DNA from: CAYYIS01 sp964470965 | GTDB lineage: Bacteria; JAAXHH01; JABIQT01 | NCBI GenBank assembly: GCA_964470965.1 | Contig: CAYYIS010000026.1 | Coordinates: 1 to 64,000, forward strand | Direction of reading: 5' to 3' | DNA length: 64,000 nt | Shown: positions 55,576 through 64,000 of the stretch, in pieces | Layout: each line of letters opens with the position of its first letter | How positions within the stretch are numbered: the stretch's first letter is position 1 | Made by a program: the position numbers and the translations under genes | The notes under the pieces: model-generated | What the model saw: the letters and a program-made list of their open reading frames with translations, nothing else | The model's database searches: none | What the model was told of the DNA's origin: nothing

Positions 55576-57561
55576 TTACTCCGCCACGCAACGGAACCCC
55601 AGGTTCAGGCTCCCATGGCTATCGCGGTAAGCCGCCGCCATACACGCTTCCTGCTTGGTCCACCCACCGCCGCGAACGACTTTGAATTTCACGGGGCTCT
55701 CGTAGACAAACGGCTCCCGCATCCCCAGATAAATCATCGGTTCACCACCCGGATAGGATTCGAATTCAGAGATGGTGTACTCTTTTACATTGCCAATCAT
55801 GTCGAAAAGGCCTTCCGGTGTCGCGCCATCGGGAAAGCTTCCCACCGGCGTCGTACCTCCGTAGTAAAAGTCATAGTTAGCCAGATCCGGTGTGATGAGT
55901 TTGTCTCCCCAGGCGTAGGTGCGGGCCTCCGTCCCCCTGGCGGCCCGTTCCCACTGGGCCTCCGTGGGCAGCCTCTTTCCCCTGCTGTCGGCATAGGAGC
56001 ACGCCCCTTCGTAACTCACATAGACAACCGGGTGGCGCTCCCTGCCTTCCACAACCTCGTAACGCCCCTCGGCCGTCCTGATAATGCCGCATCGTTCCGG
56101 GATACGCATCCGTGTGTCGTAGTACACGCCGAACTCGCCCTCATTCAGAAATGCGGCGAATTCAGCCACCGTCACCGGGTACCGGTCCATCCGGAAGGAC
56201 TCCAGAGAAACTTCATGCGCGGGACTGCGCCTTACATCGGTAGGGTCTGGCCCCATGGTGAAATTGCCGGCCGGGAAATAGACCATATCCTCATCGTGGC
56301 GGGAAGGCCGCGGCGGTGGTGTAAGGATTTCCACAGGAGTTCCCCAGGTCTTGTCGGACACCGTGTCCGCAGTCCTATCGGAGAAAATAACCCGGCCCCA
56401 CATCTCCGGATTGTGCAGGTCTCCTGTGTGGGTGGATTGCCAGACCCAGTCTTCGCAGGGGCTTTCGGGCAGCTTGGAAGGATACAGATGATCGTATATG
56501 TGCATGTACTGCACCCGGCTGAAGTTAGCGCGCCACACATCGCCTGGTTTTATGGGGAGCGAAACCCGGGGATTCCGCTCCAGAAGCGACCTGATTGGCC
56601 AAGCGACTTCCACCGTCCACCCAATGTCATCATCATAGTGGTAGTTCAGGGACCCGTGCACATGCACCGCGTGGCGGAGGCCGGTGACGTCGTAATCCGT
56701 GTGCAAGGCCGAAGCGCGGTGGTAATCGGTTTCATGGAACATATCCCAGACGCAATTAAGGGGGTTGATCTCGAACTCGTAGTACTGGACTCCGTCCCCT
56801 GTGGGATCCAGGAAGATCTCGAAATCATTGTCCATATATACCACACAATCCCGCTCCGTAAGCGTGCCGTAGACATTCTCCTCCTGTAGTTCCGCACCGA
56901 AATACAGGTTTTCGTCATCATAAAGCATCTTGACGCGGGTCGTTTTCCACGGCGGCGGTGCGTAGGGCGCCTGGTGGTCTTCAAACGGCTGGGACCAGTT
57001 GGCGTCCTGCCATGCTTTTTCATCCAGTTTTCCGTCGATCGTAATGGCGCCGGACGCCCGATGGCACACGTAGGTGCGCGGTGAAAGCGGTCCAGGGACA
57101 GTGTTCAGCGCGGGCGGTTTTGCCAGGTACACAGGCTGCGGCGCGTCATCCGGAAACATTCGGTGCCGACCCCAGATGTAGACCGTGCCCGCGGCACCGT
57201 GTTCCGGTGCTAACGAGACGAATACAGAGGTCTGTGAGGTCCGCCAAGAGCGACTGAATTCGTCAGGATGGGAAATCCCATCCGAAGGTGGGTATGCCTG
57301 AAGCACATTGCGAATTATGGCAGTGTTATGCTCACAGCCTGTATAATCGGCCCTAACGCCATAAAATAAGGAATTGCGGAACGTGTAGGTGAGTGTCTCC
57401 GCCTTGATGCCGAAGACATTAGTATTCTCGTCTTCACGAACCGAACAGGGTGCGGGATACCCGGTATTCGACCACTTCCAGGGAATATCTTTCTGGCGGG
57501 TACCCCACATAACATCCCGGAATCCTTCTGCAGCAATGGAATGGGAGAATGACTCTGACAA
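55576..57561 (-). CDS. CBM9-like plus SUMF1-domain protein
   Basis: 661 residues. Residues ~1-165 resemble an N-terminal domain with FRDVMWGTRQKDIPW and FYGVRADYTG, unassigned. Residues ~165-400 look like a CBM9/DOMON-type beta-sandwich (AITIDGKLDEKAWQDANW, VKMLYDDENLYFGAEL, DNDFEIFLDPTGD). Residues ~410-661 are a SUMF1 (formylglycine-generating-enzyme-like) domain: YFPAGNFTMGP, RYPVTVAEFAAFLNEGE, RLPTEAQWERAARGTEA, MIGNVKEYT, and LNLGFRCV. Only one Cys precedes the final one, so the paired catalytic cysteines of real FGE appear absent. Start: first ATG of the frame after the divergent aminotransferase gene region; no signal peptide. Confidence 0.85.
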   Translation of the reverse strand: MSESFSHSIAAEGFRDVMWGTRQKDIPWKWSNTGYPAPCSVREDENTNVFGIKAETLTYTFRNSLFYGVRADYTGCEHNTAIIRNVLQAYPPSDGISHPDEFSRSWRTSQTSVFVSLAPEHGAAGTVYIWGRHRMFPDDAPQPVYLAKPPALNTVPGPLSPRTYVCHRASGAITIDGKLDEKAWQDANWSQPFEDHQAPYAPPPWKTTRVKMLYDDENLYFGAELQEENVYGTLTERDCVVYMDNDFEIFLDPTGDGVQYYEFEINPLNCVWDMFHETDYHRASALHTDYDVTGLRHAVHVHGSLNYHYDDDIGWTVEVAWPIRSLLERNPRVSLPIKPGDVWRANFSRVQYMHIYDHLYPSKLPESPCEDWVWQSTHTGDLHNPEMWGRVIFSDRTADTVSDKTWGTPVEILTPPPRPSRHDEDMVYFPAGNFTMGPDPTDVRRSPAHEVSLESFRMDRYPVTVAEFAAFLNEGEFGVYYDTRMRIPERCGIIRTAEGRYEVVEGRERHPVVYVSYEGACSYADSRGKRLPTEAQWERAARGTEARTYAWGDKLITPDLANYDFYYGGTTPVGSFPDGATPEGLFDMIGNVKEYTISEFESYPGGEPMIYLGMREPFVYESPVKFKVVRGGGWTKQEACMAAAYRDSHGSLNLGFRCVAE

Positions 57562-57687
57562 CGAAAACTCCTTGATCCAGAGATTGGTAGTATATTCATT
57601 AACTGATGAGAATTTCGAGTGATATGTCTACAATATTATGATGTCAAGCCTGTGTCAATGTAGGTTTACCCCCAAGGAACACAATCA

Positions 57688-59037
57688 ATGTCGCATTGGA
57701 ATAAAAATGAACTCCTGGAAGAGGACCGGCATCTGCTTCACCCGCTTCAGCATCCATCGGACCATGAAAACCCGACCATATTCGTAAAGAGTGACGGTGC
57801 GATGGTTACGGACATAGATGGCCGGGAGTACATAGACGGCCTGTCCAGCCTTTGGAACGTGACGATCGGCCACGGCCGCCATGAACTGGCCGAGACGGCA
57901 GCAGCACAGATGAAAGAAATGGCTTATTTTTCAGCTTATGTGGGTTGCACCAACGTACCGGCCATCCAGCTGGCCACACGGTTGAGCGAACTGGCACCTG
58001 ATGGAATGAACAGCACCTTCTTCACGACCGGAGGAGCGGTATCAAACGACAGCGCAATTAAAACCGCCCGGTTCTACTGGCAGGCGCAGGGACAGTCTGA
58101 AAAGGTCAAAATTATTTCACGCTTCGATGCGTATCACGGCGTGACCATGGGCGCCATGAACGCCACCGGGATTTCTTCCTATTGGCCCATGTTTGAGTCC
58201 AATCTGCCAAACTTTCTGCATGTGATCCCTCCGTATCCCTACCATTATGCGCCTGATGAATCAGGCCTGCAATGCGGCGAGGCGGCGGCCAACGCACTGG
58301 AGACGGCCATACTCAGGGAAGGACCGGAGACGGTGGCTGCCTTTATCGGCGAACCGGTACTGGGCGCCGCGGGCGTCATCGTGCCGCCGGACGACTACTG
58401 GCCACGTGTGCGGGAGATCTGTGCCAGGCACAAGGTCCTGCTCATCGCAGATGAGGTGATAACAGGTTTTGGGCGGATCGGGTACTGGTTCGGCCTATCC
58501 AGGTGGGAGGTGATTCCGGACATCATCACCTTCGCCAAAGGCGTGACCAGCGGATACCTGCCGCTGGGAGGCATCATCGTATCGGATGAGATCAACGAAG
58601 CCATCCAATCCACTACGCCGGATCGGAAATGGAACCATTCGTTCACTTACTCGGCACACCCCACTACCTGCGCTGTCGGGTTGAAAAACCTGGAAATTAT
58701 CGAGGAAGAGAATCTGATAGGTAGGGCGGTCAACCTGGGTGCCTATCTCATGGATAGACTGCGTAACTTTGATGATCTGGAGCATGTAGGCGATATACGG
58801 GGCATCGGTTTGATGGCCGCCGTGGAACTGGCCGAAGACCGGGACGCGCACAAACTTTATGATCCATCAGACAAGATCGGAAGCAAAGTCATTAAAGAAA
58901 TGATGAACCGTGGTGTGTACACCCGTTGCCGTGGAGACAGTATAAGTTTCGCCCCGCCCCTGATTGTCAGCGAAGAGCAGATCGACCGAATGTTAGACGT
59001 CGCACGTGAGTCAATCGCAGCGGTGACGGAAGGGTAG
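57688..59037 (+). CDS. Class III (omega) aminotransferase
   Basis: 449 residues, PLP-dependent. D255 in LIADEVITGFGRIGYWFG binds the pyridine nitrogen and K284 in FAKGVTSGYLPLGG is the PLP lysine. FFTTGGAVSNDSAIKTARFY and GEPVLGAAGVIVPPDDYW are standard. The group covers beta-alanine-pyruvate, putrescine and other amine transaminases, so the amine donor is not decided. GGAA before the ATG at 57688. It diverges from the CBM9/SUMF1 gene. Confidence 0.94.
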   Translation: MSHWNKNELLEEDRHLLHPLQHPSDHENPTIFVKSDGAMVTDIDGREYIDGLSSLWNVTIGHGRHELAETAAAQMKEMAYFSAYVGCTNVPAIQLATRLSELAPDGMNSTFFTTGGAVSNDSAIKTARFYWQAQGQSEKVKIISRFDAYHGVTMGAMNATGISSYWPMFESNLPNFLHVIPPYPYHYAPDESGLQCGEAAANALETAILREGPETVAAFIGEPVLGAAGVIVPPDDYWPRVREICARHKVLLIADEVITGFGRIGYWFGLSRWEVIPDIITFAKGVTSGYLPLGGIIVSDEINEAIQSTTPDRKWNHSFTYSAHPTTCAVGLKNLEIIEEENLIGRAVNLGAYLMDRLRNFDDLEHVGDIRGIGLMAAVELAEDRDAHKLYDPSDKIGSKVIKEMMNRGVYTRCRGDSISFAPPLIVSEEQIDRMLDVARESIAAVTEG

Positions 59038-59292
59038 TTGATTGGGATGGGCCGAAGGATAAGCTCTACCAAAAACGCAATATCGGTACGAGGCAATATG
59101 TCGGGTGGTGACACGGAAGAAACCGAGCCCAGCCGCTCAAACGGACGCCCAGGTGGTTCGGTATTCACGATACGCTGACAAAAAGCGCAGGCGTACTCGC
59201 ATTCCTGAGAGAACGGCCGGGCAACGATCGGCTTGGGAGCTTCTGAACTTAGAGAGACTCCAGAACCTCGTACAGGATGACTGTCGGGTTAG

Positions 59293-59949
59293 CTACCTTC
59301 GCCCCCTTTTCATAAACGACAAACTTATCATCACATGGGCACCGTAAACAAACCCATCGATCGGCTGCAGGGCCGTAGTGAAAGAGCGATAGTAGTACAT
59401 TCTCAGGAAGGAAACATCGAGAGATACCGGAAATTCGCTCAGTGTGGTCGCCGCGATACCGACAGCCGCATAAGGACCGGCGAGCAGGCCGAACCGAGTC
59501 GAACCGGACCCGTCCGAATTTTGAGATGTGGATGGTTGAATGCCCGGGTAGAACGTATTAAGCATGCCTATGCCGCCGGTCACATAGGTACGGTAATCTA
59601 TAAGAGAGCTGCCCGCGCTGGAGGGACGAAACATGTAGGTAAGGCCAAACTGAAGTGGCACGATCGTGGACTGACTTTCGGCTGCGAAAATGCTGCTGGC
59701 TTTGAACAGCCCGAGGTTCGTTCTGGAATATCCTATCGAACTCCGCAGCTCCCATCTGGGATTGAACACATAGTACGCTTGGATACCGAAGGGCTGTGCC
59801 TCGGCTCCGGTTTCCTGAAACCTTAGATAGGTATATCCGCCTCCCGCGCGAATTTTCTCAACATCCTTGTCCTGGGCTCTGCCCACGACCGGAAACCCGA
59901 TCCATAATATCGCCGCACTGAAGACCAGATACCGGTACCTGGGCTGCAT
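59293..59949 (-). CDS. Small outer-membrane beta-barrel protein
   Basis: 218 residues from the ATG at 59949 (GAGG upstream). Signal peptide ends near GRAQ. The mature part alternates hydrophobic strands and turns (GGGYTYLRFQETGAEAQPF, YYVFNPRWELRSSIGYSR, VGIAATTLSEFPVSLDVSF) and ends in ...MISLSFMKRG, fitting an 8-stranded OmpA-like or porin-like barrel. Function unknown. It lies on the same strand as the TamA-like gene 337 bases upstream. Confidence 0.78.
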   Translation of the reverse strand: MQPRYRYLVFSAAILWIGFPVVGRAQDKDVEKIRAGGGYTYLRFQETGAEAQPFGIQAYYVFNPRWELRSSIGYSRTNLGLFKASSIFAAESQSTIVPLQFGLTYMFRPSSAGSSLIDYRTYVTGGIGMLNTFYPGIQPSTSQNSDGSGSTRFGLLAGPYAAVGIAATTLSEFPVSLDVSFLRMYYYRSFTTALQPIDGFVYGAHVMISLSFMKRGRR

Positions 59950-60286
59950 GGCCACCTCAATCTGTTTACATTACTTGTGAATTCAAATACATTTGAATCA
60001 ATTATATGACGAAAATGTAAAGAGAATAGTTCCCTCCTGTTGGTAACTGTTGTTTTCTTCAAGAGGAAGTGAACTAAGAATCAATTTTTCCGATTGGATT
60101 TGCCGGCGAGTATCGGCAACTGTCGTTCAGCCCAGGCATTCTGGCTCTGCCCTTTTCATTGGGATCGAAGGGGGTTTCAGCGGAGTCGGCAGGTCCGGTA
60201 CCCGTAATCAGAAAACTACCTAGTCCAGTGATGTCTGAATCTGAAACGTGCGATCCTTTGGCTCGTTCGAATTTATGAAATATTGA
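59950..60286. other. Region behind the TamA-like gene with an open frame
   Basis: No recognised gene. In the frame of the TamA-like gene, after its TAA, the sequence stays open down to 60074 and reads ITGLGSFLITGTGPADSAE and then NEKGRARMPGLNDS. No ATG, GTG or TTG opens it before the internal methionine. It may be a coding remnant or chance. Confidence 0.4.
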
Positions 60287-62023
60287 TTAAAACTCATTCC
60301 GCAACCCGAAATGGACTTTTCCGTTCAACAGCGTATCCTCCTCCCCGATGGCATAGTCTATCCCCAGAATACCCAGTGACGATTCCAGTCGAAGGCCGAT
60401 TCCATAACCTATTTTAGTGTCCCTGACGTGGGTTGTGGTCTTTCTGTATTCGAAACGGCCGGCATCAAAAAACATGAAAAAGCGCGAACGGGATGAGAGT
60501 AACACCCTATATTCGGCATTGGACCAGAACACCCGGGAACCACGGAATTCATTTTCGCGATATCCCCTGAGTGTTCTTGCACCTCCGAAACGGAATTGCT
60601 GTGCAAGCGGCAGAATCCGCTCACCACTCCGGATGTCCAGTCCATGCAGGCCTATGGACGCCACATGCCGCCGGACAACCGGAACATAGTACTCCAGATC
60701 AATCCGCACCCGGCTTGTCTGCACCCGCGGTCGCTCCGGCGTGTGCAACATGCTGGCCTCGTTCCACCGGATGCCGTAAACCGCATCGAAACGTGCTACC
60801 GTGCCCCTGCGGGGGTTCAACAGGTCATCTCGGGAATCGATGGAAATACCGATCCGACCGTTGACCTCTCGACTACTGCCGAGCAGTGTGGCGCTGAGAG
60901 AATCGGGAATGATCCGGCGCCAGTCGACGGTGAAATGGCCTATGATCCGGTCCGTGAACGGCATCCTAGCCCGGGCGCTCAACTCGGTGGCAGTAAAAGA
61001 GGAATCCTGCTGAGTCTGGCCCAGCTCGAAGCCGATCGTGACCGGATATCCCAGCAACCACGGCTCCTCGTACCGTATCCGTATGTCGGATGACAGCGGA
61101 TCCCGCCGAAGCCAGGAGGCGTGCACCTGCCGGCCGGTACCTGCTATGTTTTTAAGAGACAGTGTAGCCGCCCCGGTAATGAAACCAGACCGGCCCTGTA
61201 AGCCCGGCATATAACCGAGGATGCCATCGACCGCGCTTGTACGTCCCTCTTCCACTCGAATTACGATCGATGCTCCGTCTCCACTCTGGTTCACATCCAG
61301 CTCCGCCTCAGAAACGGTTTCGAACAATCCCAACCGCAACAACCGCTCTCGGCCTTGTACCAGGCGGCGCTGATCGAACGGCATTCCGGCCGCCGTCCGC
61401 AATTCTCGAATGATGACGTGATCCTTCGTATGTGTGTTTCCTTCGACGCGAAATCCGTCTATTCGGATAAGCGGCCCTTCGTGTATGATAAGAGTAACGT
61501 CGATCGAATCATCCGCGGGACGCAGCTTGGCGATCTCAACCCTGCAGTATGGATATCCCTCTCGCTCATAACGAGTAAGCAGTCGGTCGATGTCCCGCTT
61601 CAGAAGCTGTGCGTTGAACGGATCGCCCGTACGACTGTCGAATTCCACTAGGAGGTCCACCGTGTCCCTGAAAGTATTGCCGGATATCTCGATCTTACCG
61701 AATTGCGCAGGCGTCCCTTCACGGACCGCGAGAAAAATAACGACGGATAAAGAATCTCCCGAAAATTGGACTACCGGCAGTATTTCCGCACGAAGATACC
61801 CCTGAGCCGCATATCGTTCGAGCACCTGCCGCAGACCCTTGTCGAACAGATTTTTGTCGTAAGGCCTTCCCGGGTGCAGGCCGGCTGTCCCTACGATATC
61901 ATCGGTTGACATGACCGTATTTCCGGTGACTTCGGTTTTCTCGATCGTTTGATTGACAGGCTGGTTCACTGTCGATATGGTTAGCGCCAGTAAAATGGAT
62001 GCCGCGGTCACGATAGCAGTCAA
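60287..62023 (-). CDS. TamA/BamA-type outer-membrane assembly protein
   Basis: 578 residues from a TTG at 62023 (GAGGA upstream), whose first base overlaps the MATE stop codon. The length equals TamA. A signal peptide or anchor (LTAIVTAASILLAL) is followed by three POTRA domains (residues ~30-250: VTGNTVMSTDDIVG, IEISGNTFRDTVDLL, FRVEGNTHTKDHVIIREL), then the beta barrel. The barrel has the conserved L6-type motif FGGARTLRGYRENEFRGSRV and an aromatic C-terminus FGLRNEF. It inserts or translocates proteins across the outer membrane. Its gene follows the MATE gene, with a 3-base overlap. Confidence 0.92.
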   Translation of the reverse strand: MTAIVTAASILLALTISTVNQPVNQTIEKTEVTGNTVMSTDDIVGTAGLHPGRPYDKNLFDKGLRQVLERYAAQGYLRAEILPVVQFSGDSLSVVIFLAVREGTPAQFGKIEISGNTFRDTVDLLVEFDSRTGDPFNAQLLKRDIDRLLTRYEREGYPYCRVEIAKLRPADDSIDVTLIIHEGPLIRIDGFRVEGNTHTKDHVIIRELRTAAGMPFDQRRLVQGRERLLRLGLFETVSEAELDVNQSGDGASIVIRVEEGRTSAVDGILGYMPGLQGRSGFITGAATLSLKNIAGTGRQVHASWLRRDPLSSDIRIRYEEPWLLGYPVTIGFELGQTQQDSSFTATELSARARMPFTDRIIGHFTVDWRRIIPDSLSATLLGSSREVNGRIGISIDSRDDLLNPRRGTVARFDAVYGIRWNEASMLHTPERPRVQTSRVRIDLEYYVPVVRRHVASIGLHGLDIRSGERILPLAQQFRFGGARTLRGYRENEFRGSRVFWSNAEYRVLLSSRSRFFMFFDAGRFEYRKTTTHVRDTKIGYGIGLRLESSLGILGIDYAIGEEDTLLNGKVHFGLRNEF

Positions 62024-63363
62024 AGCGCAATCCTCTTCCACCGTCCCCGACGGAATAAAATGTAGCCCACAACGGCCCGAAGGCCCCAATCGATCACCGT
62101 CCCCCACCACACACCGGCCAGCCCCCATCCCATTTCCATCGTAAATACGTATATAACTCCGACCCGCAGAAAGATCGCCCCAAAGAAACTGATAAGCATC
62201 GGACTCAAGGTGTCACCCGCGCCCCTCATGGCCGCGGTATAGATCATCAGCAAGGATGACGAAATCAGCTCCAACGCCGCAATACGGACGCACAGGGCCG
62301 CCAGGTCGCTGACTTCGCGACTGGGACTGAAGACGCTCACAAGCATTTCCGGTATGGTCACAAACGGCACCGCCAGTACCGCCATAGCGACCGTACCGAT
62401 AATGGCGGATTTCCTTACAGTGAGAACCGCAATTTCCGGTTTCTCCGCGCCCAGGCTCTGACCCACGATGGCCGATACCGCCATGGAAAGTCCGTAAACC
62501 GGCATAAAACAGAACATTTCGATACGAATCGCCATAAAATGTGCTGCCAACGCGGTGGTACCAAGACCGGTGACGATCCACAGGAACGCCCAGTAGGCAC
62601 CCTGTAGTACGCCCTGTTCCCCGATGTTGGGCAGGGCAACCCGGAGGATGGACTTGACCAGGGACAGATTAACGGTGTAGAGATGCCTGCCGCAGATATA
62701 GAATCCATCTCCGAGGCGAAACAGTTTCACCAGGATGATTGACGCACCGATAACAAAGGACAGTCCGGTCGCCAGGGCGGCGCCCTCGATACCCATCCGG
62801 GGAAACGGTCCGATACCGAAAATCAGCACCCAGTCGCCCACCACGTTGAAGCAGTTCATGATGCCGGTGGCCACCAGCGGTGTCCGCGTGTCGCCAGACG
62901 CCCGGAGGATGGCGCCCCCGATATACAGTATCAGGCGCACCAGGCTGAAGGTAAACACGATGTCCATGTACCCGAGTGCTGCCTCGATCACCTCTGGTTC
63001 CGTGCCCAAGGCCATCAGAGCCTGCTCACCAAAAGTGAGTCCGACAACCGCCAGTATGCCTCCCAGAACAATACCTATGAGCAAGCCCTGACCCGCAGCC
63101 TCACTGGCCGCGTTCTTATCCTTGCGGCCCAGATTCCGAGCTACGATGGCGCCCGCCGCCACCCCGATGCCGTAAAACGTAAAAATGACTGTGAACAACA
63201 CCATCGAACTCTGTCCCACCGCGGCGAAGGCGATGGTTCCCAGGCGGCCAACGAAAATGCTGTCGATAATGTACACAAACGTCTGAAGCAGATTCTCCAG
63301 AATCGCCGGCCACGCAAGGGAAATGATGGTACGGTTCAATCGCTTTTCAGAAAGATCGATCAT
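62020..63363 (-). CDS. MATE-family multidrug exporter
   Basis: 447 residues with ~12 transmembrane segments. MATE marks: SLAWPAILENLLQTFVYIIDS, FVGRLGTIAFAAVGQ, GAALATGLSFVIGAS, and the second half VSAIVGQSLGAEKPE. Cation-coupled efflux of drugs or metabolites. It ends by overlapping the start of the TamA-like gene, and begins 7 bases after the upstream membrane gene, so these three form one operon. ATG at 63363. Confidence 0.94.
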   Translation of the reverse strand: MIDLSEKRLNRTIISLAWPAILENLLQTFVYIIDSIFVGRLGTIAFAAVGQSSMVLFTVIFTFYGIGVAAGAIVARNLGRKDKNAASEAAGQGLLIGIVLGGILAVVGLTFGEQALMALGTEPEVIEAALGYMDIVFTFSLVRLILYIGGAILRASGDTRTPLVATGIMNCFNVVGDWVLIFGIGPFPRMGIEGAALATGLSFVIGASIILVKLFRLGDGFYICGRHLYTVNLSLVKSILRVALPNIGEQGVLQGAYWAFLWIVTGLGTTALAAHFMAIRIEMFCFMPVYGLSMAVSAIVGQSLGAEKPEIAVLTVRKSAIIGTVAMAVLAVPFVTIPEMLVSVFSPSREVSDLAALCVRIAALELISSSLLMIYTAAMRGAGDTLSPMLISFFGAIFLRVGVIYVFTMEMGWGLAGVWWGTVIDWGLRAVVGYILFRRGRWKRIAL

Positions 63364-63370
63364 GGAGGGC

Positions 63371-64000
63371 CTATGGCTGGATTTCGTTCCGCCTGAAGAC
63401 GCGGTATTCGTCTATCTCCGTATCGAGTTCGTAACCTGCATGTATGTAATTCCATAGAGTTTCAGCGTGTTCAAAATTCCAGTCGATGATGATAAAACGA
63501 GTCTGTGTCTGCTCCAGAATTTCTCTTATGGCAACCTGCTCTGGCTGATTCGGAACGAGAGGAAGAGGAAAATGAAGAGGCGCCGGAGTGTTTCGCTCTG
63601 ACAGAAACATAATTAGCCCTCCGTTTTTCGCAGCCACGAACACGGGTTCTGAAGCAGCAGTCCGTTCGCGGATATATTGACAGATCGCCTCTATGGGATC
63701 CGCATAGTTCTGTTTTACGCCAATCCCCCAGTCGCCTCACGGCATCGTGTAGCTTATACGCCTGTCCAGTGAGAGGCGGCCATCCTGTCCCAGCGCTTTC
63801 AACTCCAGCCAGTACTGGGATCCCCAGATTACAAACGCGGAAATGGCCGTCAGCGGTAGGGAAAGCATCGAGGCCAGGCGTACCGTATGACCGATACGTC
63901 TCGACCAGGGCAGTGCAAACCACTCTGCAGCCGTAGACAGTGCCCATAAACGGTGAACGATGAAGATATACAGGACGAAACCGGTCGGCATCGTATAGAC
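63371..64000 (-). pseudogene. Glycosyltransferase-like membrane gene interrupted by TGA, start beyond the window
   Basis: The frame enters from the right edge and reads through a membrane segment (LASMLSLPLTAISAFVIWG) to TGA at 63737-63739. It continues in the same frame with GDWGIGVKQNYADPIEAI, then CQYIRERTAASEPVFVA and RFIIIDWNFEHAETLW, ending at 63371. The second part resembles the soluble C-terminal tail of ArnT/PMT-type glycosyltransferases, where such AxxYIRxxTPPxEPVFV segments occur. The parts were thus probably one gene. Relation of the TGA to real decay is inferred; a sequencing error or recoding is the alternative. N-terminus not visible. Confidence 0.6.

Noticed and set aside
55543..56889. 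A 448-codon plus-strand frame
   Set aside because: Antisense shadow of the CBM9/SUMF1 gene; its translation shows no domain.
52643..64000. TGA codons inside the deacetylase and glycosyltransferase-like genes suggested reassignment of TGA to Trp or another residue
   Set aside because: TGA ends many intact genes here (cupin, YjiH, CocE hydrolase, MFS, MATE), and the deacetylase carries other lesions, so ordinary decay explains it better.
1..64000. tRNA, rRNA, CRISPR, transposase or prophage genes
   Set aside because: I looked for T-loop GGTTCGA-type signatures, regularly spaced repeats and transposase motifs and found none that held up. A covariance-model search would settle tRNAs.

Overview
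The window reads as chromosomal DNA of a Gram-negative, free-living heterotrophic bacterium. A TamA/BamA-type outer-membrane assembly protein, a small outer-membrane barrel and many secreted or lipid-anchored proteins show a diderm envelope. The gene stock (five phytanoyl-CoA-dioxygenase-like proteins, four Gfo/Idh/MocA oxidoreductases, a sulfatase, creatininase, phosphotriesterase-like hydrolase, sialidase-like protein, GH113 hydrolase, CBM9/SUMF1 protein) is what is known from Latescibacterota, Poribacteria and some Planctomycetes. That placement is inference from content; there is no rRNA gene here. I found no tRNA gene, CRISPR array, insertion sequence, prophage or integrase.

Layout. 1-7.5 kb: the end of a window-edge upp gene, an NfeD/SPFH membrane pair, two tandem paralogues of an unrecognised ~395-residue family, a cupin, a YjiH-type transporter and a secreted NTF2-like protein. 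7.6-13.3 kb (minus strand): beta-lactamase-fold hydrolase, PhyH dioxygenase, stand-alone Hen1-type RNA methyltransferase domain, sulfatase, ACT-domain malic enzyme. 13.5-19.5 kb: a PhyH-HEAT fusion, a Tat-exported ankyrin-like protein, two more PhyH proteins and a uronate-dehydrogenase-like SDR. 19.7-24.8 kb (plus): Bcr/CflA exporter, VOC-cupin-cupin fusion, orphan peptide-type ABC binding protein, luciferase-like flavin monooxygenase. 25-29.7 kb: RNase HI (minus), then Gfo/Idh, a small membrane-linked protein, an endonuclease-IV-like TIM barrel and a second Gfo/Idh.

30.3-33.5 kb holds the tightest operon: creatininase-type hydrolase, phosphotriesterase-like metal hydrolase and FGGY sugar kinase, separated by 1 and 3 bases. 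Together they suggest ring opening of a lactam or lactone, further hydrolysis and sugar phosphorylation for catabolism. 33.8-39.7 kb: a solitary UMP kinase, a CocE-type hydrolase, GH113, a cysteine-poor glutaredoxin-like protein and an old-yellow-enzyme relative. 39.8-47.2 kb (minus): two SDRs, miaA, a PhyH, a soluble reductive-dehalogenase-like protein and a sialidase-fold protein. 47.9-51.3 kb (plus): DUF1684 lipoprotein, Gfo/Idh and a PHP phosphatase.

51.5-57.6 kb (minus) looks like one catabolic operon: CBM9/SUMF1 protein, alpha/beta hydrolase, MFS transporter, a polysaccharide deacetylase broken by three lesions, and a Gfo/Idh lacking the usual EKP lysine. 57.7-64 kb: a class III aminotransferase (plus), then on the minus strand a glycosyltransferase-like membrane gene interrupted by an in-frame TGA, a MATE exporter overlapping a TamA-like protein, and an outer-membrane barrel protein.

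The overall picture is a scavenger of sugars, lactones and sulfated or acylated carbohydrates, with gene decay in some operons. The best candidates for undescribed biology are the paralogue pair at 2.1-4.6 kb, the 30.3-33.5 kb operon, the solitary Hen1 domain and the VOC-cupin-cupin fusion.
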